DNA of 24,094 nucleotides from an uncultured Fibrobacter sp. GTDB taxonomy: Bacteria; Fibrobacterota; Fibrobacteria; Fibrobacterales; Fibrobacteraceae. The stretch's first letter is position 1. Every line of letters begins with the position of its first letter. The stretch spans positions 1 to 24,094 of the forward strand of contig NZ_CALEFV010000215.1 in the NCBI RefSeq assembly GCF_937877005.1. The letters run 5' to 3'. The notes beneath the pieces are model-generated. The model saw only the letters and a program-made list of their open reading frames with translations, had not been told where the DNA came from and did no database searches. A program made the position numbers and the translations under genes. Shown here one piece after another: positions 21,474 through 24,094 of this stretch.

Positions 21474-22994
21474 ATGAAAGTCCTTTTAGATACAAATATC
21501 GTGATTCATCGCGAAAATGTGAAGGTGACGAATCCGTCGATTGGGCTTTTGTTTTATTGGCTTGATAAACTGCATTACGAAAAGTGCATTCATCCGTGGT
21601 CTCTTGAAGAGTTAAAGGGCTATAAGGACAAAAATATGCAGGAACTTTATGAAACGAAGTTGCCTGCCTACACCATTTTGAAATCGGTCTCTGTTCCCCA
21701 AGAAGTTTTTTTGGCGAAAATGCCGAAAGAAGAATCATCGAACGACAAAATTGACCATCAGTTGCTATGCGAGGTCTTCAATAATCGCGTAGATTTGCTG
21801 ATTACAGAAGACAAAAAACTTCGGGAAAAAGCCCAAAATCTCGGAGTTAGACAGAAAGTCTATTCAATAAATGAATTCGTTTCGGAAAAAACCGAAGAAT
21901 ATCCCGAATTAATCAGCTATAAAATGCTCTCCGTCAAAAAGGAACTTTTTGGCGACATTGATCTGAACGACATATTCTTTGACAGCCTTAAAGAGGCTTA
22001 TCCTGATTTTGTTCCCTGGTTCAACAAGAAAAGCGAAGAAGAGGCCTACGTTTGCCGTACCGATGAGGGGGTTATAAAGGGGTTCCTGTACATCAAAACA
22101 GAAGACCAGTCCGAAAACTACTCAAGTATTGAGCCGAGTTTTTTGCCAAAGAAAAGACTGAAAATCGGAACATTCAAAGTTGATGTTTCCGGATTTAGAC
22201 TTGGAGAACGCTTCATAAAGATTATTTTCGACAATGCTCTTTACCGAAAAGTAGATGAGATTTACGTTACTTTTTTTGAGGATAGTCCGAATTTGGAGGC
22301 TCTGAAGGGTTTGTTGGAAACATGGGGCTTTGTGCGGCATGGCATAAAACACTCCTATGGGAAAGAAGAAGCTGTATTTGTCAAGAAATTGAACGCGTTT
22401 AATCCTGAATTGTCGGCAAAGAATAATTTTCCAAACATTCTGTTCGACAAGCAGAAATTTATTCTTCCGATAATGGCGAAATACCATACTTCATTGTTGC
22501 CGGATTCTATCCTGAAAACAGAAAAGCAAATTGACTTTATGGGCAAAGACGCCCAGAAATACGCTTTGCAGAAAGTCTATATTTCGTGGTCGCCGGAGCG
22601 GAATATCAATCCCGGTGATTTGGTTCTGTTCTACAGAATGGGTGAAGATGGCTCCAATAAGAAATACACGTCGGTCTTGACAACTTTAGGGATGGTTGAC
22701 CGAATTCATTATGGATTCAATAATAAAGAAGACTTCTTGAAGCAATGCCAAAATAGAAGTGTGTTTTCAAAAGATGATCTTGATTATTTTTGGAACCGGC
22801 ATCGGGCCAATTTAATGGTTTTGAAATTTGTTTTTGTAAAAAGCCTGAAGAAACGCCTGACTTTGGATTATTTGCATCAACTTGGCGTGGTCGAACCTCC
22901 TAATGGACCTCGTCCATTTATGCGAATATCTGACGAGGTTTTCAAACAGATTCTCTCGGATTCCAATACAAATGTTAAATTTGTGGATGGTTAA
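21474..22994 (+). CDS. PIN nuclease - GNAT-like - PUA/EVE-like fusion protein
   Basis: 506-residue protein with three parts. Residues 1-135: PIN domain, a metal-dependent RNase fold, with acidic residues Asp6 (LLDTNIVIH), Glu45 (SLEELKGY), Asp94 (NDKIDHQLL) and Asp113 (LLITEDKKL). Residues ~150-306: a GNAT acetyltransferase-like region (EEAYVCRTDEGVIKGFLYIK; LKIGTFKVDVSGFRLGERFI; ALKGLLETWGFVRHG), although the acetyl-CoA loop is only loosely like R/Q-x-x-G-x-G/A. Residues ~330-506: a PUA-superfamily (EVE/ASCH-like) region around VYISWSPERNINPGDLVLFYR, probably for RNA or modified-nucleotide binding. AGGAG lies six bases before the ATG. The ASCH gene starts 2 bp after its stop, implying a two-gene unit. 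Such a PIN-GNAT-ASCH grouping suggests an RNA-targeting toxin-like or stress protein. The domain calls beyond PIN are by eye. Confidence 0.75.
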   Translation: MKVLLDTNIVIHRENVKVTNPSIGLLFYWLDKLHYEKCIHPWSLEELKGYKDKNMQELYETKLPAYTILKSVSVPQEVFLAKMPKEESSNDKIDHQLLCEVFNNRVDLLITEDKKLREKAQNLGVRQKVYSINEFVSEKTEEYPELISYKMLSVKKELFGDIDLNDIFFDSLKEAYPDFVPWFNKKSEEEAYVCRTDEGVIKGFLYIKTEDQSENYSSIEPSFLPKKRLKIGTFKVDVSGFRLGERFIKIIFDNALYRKVDEIYVTFFEDSPNLEALKGLLETWGFVRHGIKHSYGKEEAVFVKKLNAFNPELSAKNNFPNILFDKQKFILPIMAKYHTSLLPDSILKTEKQIDFMGKDAQKYALQKVYISWSPERNINPGDLVLFYRMGEDGSNKKYTSVLTTLGMVDRIHYGFNNKEDFLKQCQNRSVFSKDDLDYFWNRHRANLMVLKFVFVKSLKKRLTLDYLHQLGVVEPPNGPRPFMRISDEVFKQILSDSNTNVKFVDG

Positions 22995-22996
22995 AC

Positions 22997-23371
22997 ATGT
23001 GTACGATTCTTCTTTCCATTAAACCCGAATACACCAACCGGATTCTTGAAGGCTCAAAGAAATATGAGTTCCGCAGAAGCGTCGCCAAAAGAAAGGTGGA
23101 CCGCATTCTGATTTATTCAACCGCTCCAGAAATGAAAGTGGTTGCGATGGTCGAAGTTATTGGTGTCATGAAGGATTCCCCAAAGAGACTTTGGGAGAAG
23201 ACTCGTACTCATGCAGGAATTTCTCGCCCGAAATTCATGGATTACTACGCCAACCGGTCGGTGGCATATGCTTACCAATTGGGCGAACTGCAGAAATTTG
23301 ATACGCCTAAGACGCTTGCAGAATACGGCATTTCTGCTGCCCCGCAGTCGTTCGTGTATATTGAAGGGTAA
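22997..23371 (+). CDS. ASCH-domain (PUA-like) protein
   Basis: 124-residue protein of the ASCH group within the PUA superfamily, small beta-barrel proteins thought to bind RNA or modified bases; some relatives have hydrolase or nuclease activity. The family opening is clear: ILLSIKPEYTNRILEGSKKYEFRR, with Lys9, Glu18 and the EFRR turn lining the predicted pocket, followed by ILIYSTAPEMKVVAMVEVIGV. It begins 2 bp after the PIN-GNAT stop and has only a weak ribosome binding site, so coupled translation is likely. It resembles the C-terminal region of the upstream fusion in type, so the pair may share a ligand. It could be the neutralising or partner subunit of the PIN protein; nothing in the sequence proves that. 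Confidence 0.82.
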   Translation: MCTILLSIKPEYTNRILEGSKKYEFRRSVAKRKVDRILIYSTAPEMKVVAMVEVIGVMKDSPKRLWEKTRTHAGISRPKFMDYYANRSVAYAYQLGELQKFDTPKTLAEYGISAAPQSFVYIEG

Positions 23372-23430
23372 ACTTTCCTCTCTCAAAAGTAAGATTATGT
23401 TTGACCTTGATTGCTGCACAAGGATCTCCG

Positions 23431-24094
23431 ATGCGAAAGAAACCGTCAGAACTGGATTTTGAAGAATACATCCGTCAGGTCGAGCCCGCTAAGCGGGAAA
23501 AGTCCTACGCGTGGTCTACGGCTATCGGCTTGCAGCAGGTCGATGGTCTGACGCCCTCGGATTATCTGCTCGAAGTCGCCAAGAAGAACATTGAAGGGAA
23601 GATTTCCCTGAACAAGGCGCAGGCACTTATCGATTCTTATTACGAATCGAAGACGGAGCGTTCCGACGACAAAGACGATACTGAAGAAGCTGACAAAGTT
23701 TCTGCCCGCATTGCGCAAATATTGAGTGAAAAGTCGTTCAATTTTTCACCCTCTTTTTTGATTGCTATTCACAAGCGGCTTTTCGAGGGGGTGTTCAAAC
23801 ATGCTGGAGAAATCCGCAAGTACGATATTTCCAAAAAAGAATGGGTACTGAACGGGGATTCAGTAATGTACGGGGCTTCGTTTGAATTGCGGATGGCTCT
23901 GGATTATGATTTTGAGCGCGAACGTGAATTTAGCTATAGCAATATAAGTATGGATGAAATAGTCCGTCATCTGGCATTTTTCGTATCGCGTCTCTGGCAG
24001 ATTCATGCCTTCGGAGAGGGGAATACCAGAACAACAGCGGTATTTATGATTAAGTATCTGCGTACTTTGGGATTTAATGTTGCCAATGATATGT
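23431..24094 (+). CDS. Fic-family AMP-transferase with fused VbhA-like segment (partial)
   Basis: 221 codons before the window edge. Residues ~1-70 resemble the small VbhA antitoxin (EEYIRQVEPAKREKSYAW, then STAIGLQQVDGLTPSDYL), which in two-gene systems inhibits Fic through an [S/T]xxxE[G/N] motif. Here the corresponding stretch is LQQVDG: Asp replaces the inhibitory Glu and the Ser position is Leu. A charged linker (ESKTERSDDKDDTEEAD) leads to the Fic domain with FKHAGEIRKYDISK (flap region) and the catalytic loop HAFGEGNTR (His192, Glu196, Asn198, Arg200). Fic enzymes usually transfer AMP from ATP to a hydroxyl of a target protein. AAGGA lies six bases before the ATG. The C-terminal part is outside the window. 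Confidence 0.88.
   Translation, partial: MRKKPSELDFEEYIRQVEPAKREKSYAWSTAIGLQQVDGLTPSDYLLEVAKKNIEGKISLNKAQALIDSYYESKTERSDDKDDTEEADKVSARIAQILSEKSFNFSPSFLIAIHKRLFEGVFKHAGEIRKYDISKKEWVLNGDSVMYGASFELRMALDYDFEREREFSYSNISMDEIVRHLAFFVSRLWQIHAFGEGNTRTTAVFMIKYLRTLGFNVANDM

Noticed and set aside
1..24094. tRNA, rRNA or insertion-sequence ends
   Set aside because: I saw no cloverleaf, rRNA core string, transposase or matched terminal repeats with target duplication.

Overview
The window looks like a piece of a Fibrobacter-type (Fibrobacterota) chromosome. This is an inference from gene style, moderate GC, and recurring TATATT -10 boxes with GGAG-type ribosome binding sites; no rRNA, tRNA or other taxonomic marker is present. 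It has two halves: a sulfur-assimilation locus (about 1-11,510, every gene on the minus strand) and an accessory, defence-like region (about 13,240-24,094), joined by two plus-strand genes (11,569-13,241).

Sulfur half, in order of transcription (right to left): cysT-cysW-cysA, a sulfate/thiosulfate ABC importer without its binding protein; a PLP sulfhydrylase (metY-like), a small sirohaem/4Fe-4S sulfite reductase and a JAMM (Mec+/CysO-type) peptidase; a three-domain fusion of a MoaD/ThiS-like ubiquitin fold, an E1-like adenylyltransferase and a rhodanese; a Family 2A encapsulin shell (SrpI type), its cysteine desulfurase cargo with a ~180-residue low-complexity N-terminal extension, and a serine O-acetyltransferase; finally a TusA-type sulfur carrier. 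Together they can import oxidised sulfur, reduce sulfite to sulfide, activate sulfur on a protein thiocarboxylate, make O-acetylserine and cysteine, and mobilise cysteine sulfur inside a protein nanocompartment.

Four of these units (tusA-like, the E1 fusion, metY and cysT) start with almost the same ~70-bp promoter module: -35 TTGGAC (TTAGAC at cysT), an 18-bp spacer, -10 TATATT, and a strongly conserved 40-bp upstream block. This defines a local sulfur regulon. The encapsulin operon lacks the module and has a different dyad-rich leader, so shell synthesis may be controlled separately.

Middle: an HD-domain hydrolase with a clear intrinsic terminator, then a stand-alone RelA/SpoT-type nucleotidyltransferase. 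After it comes a 317-bp gap with a 12-bp-period tandem array and a GC-rich foldable element.

Accessory half: an AT-rich KAP-family P-loop NTPase; a complete type I restriction-modification operon (hsdM-hsdS-hsdR, minus strand) whose HsdS has two near-duplicate target-recognition domains and whose hsdR carries an apparent one-base frameshift in an A7 tract near its 3' end; a 570-bp gap with nested inverted repeats; a two-gene unit of a PIN-GNAT-PUA-like fusion and an ASCH-domain protein; and a Fic enzyme with a fused VbhA-like antitoxin segment that runs off the window.

The strongest candidates for something under-described are the internal Gly-Gly of the ubiquitin-E1-rhodanese fusion beside a JAMM peptidase in an encapsulin sulfur locus, and the PIN-GNAT-PUA/ASCH pair.
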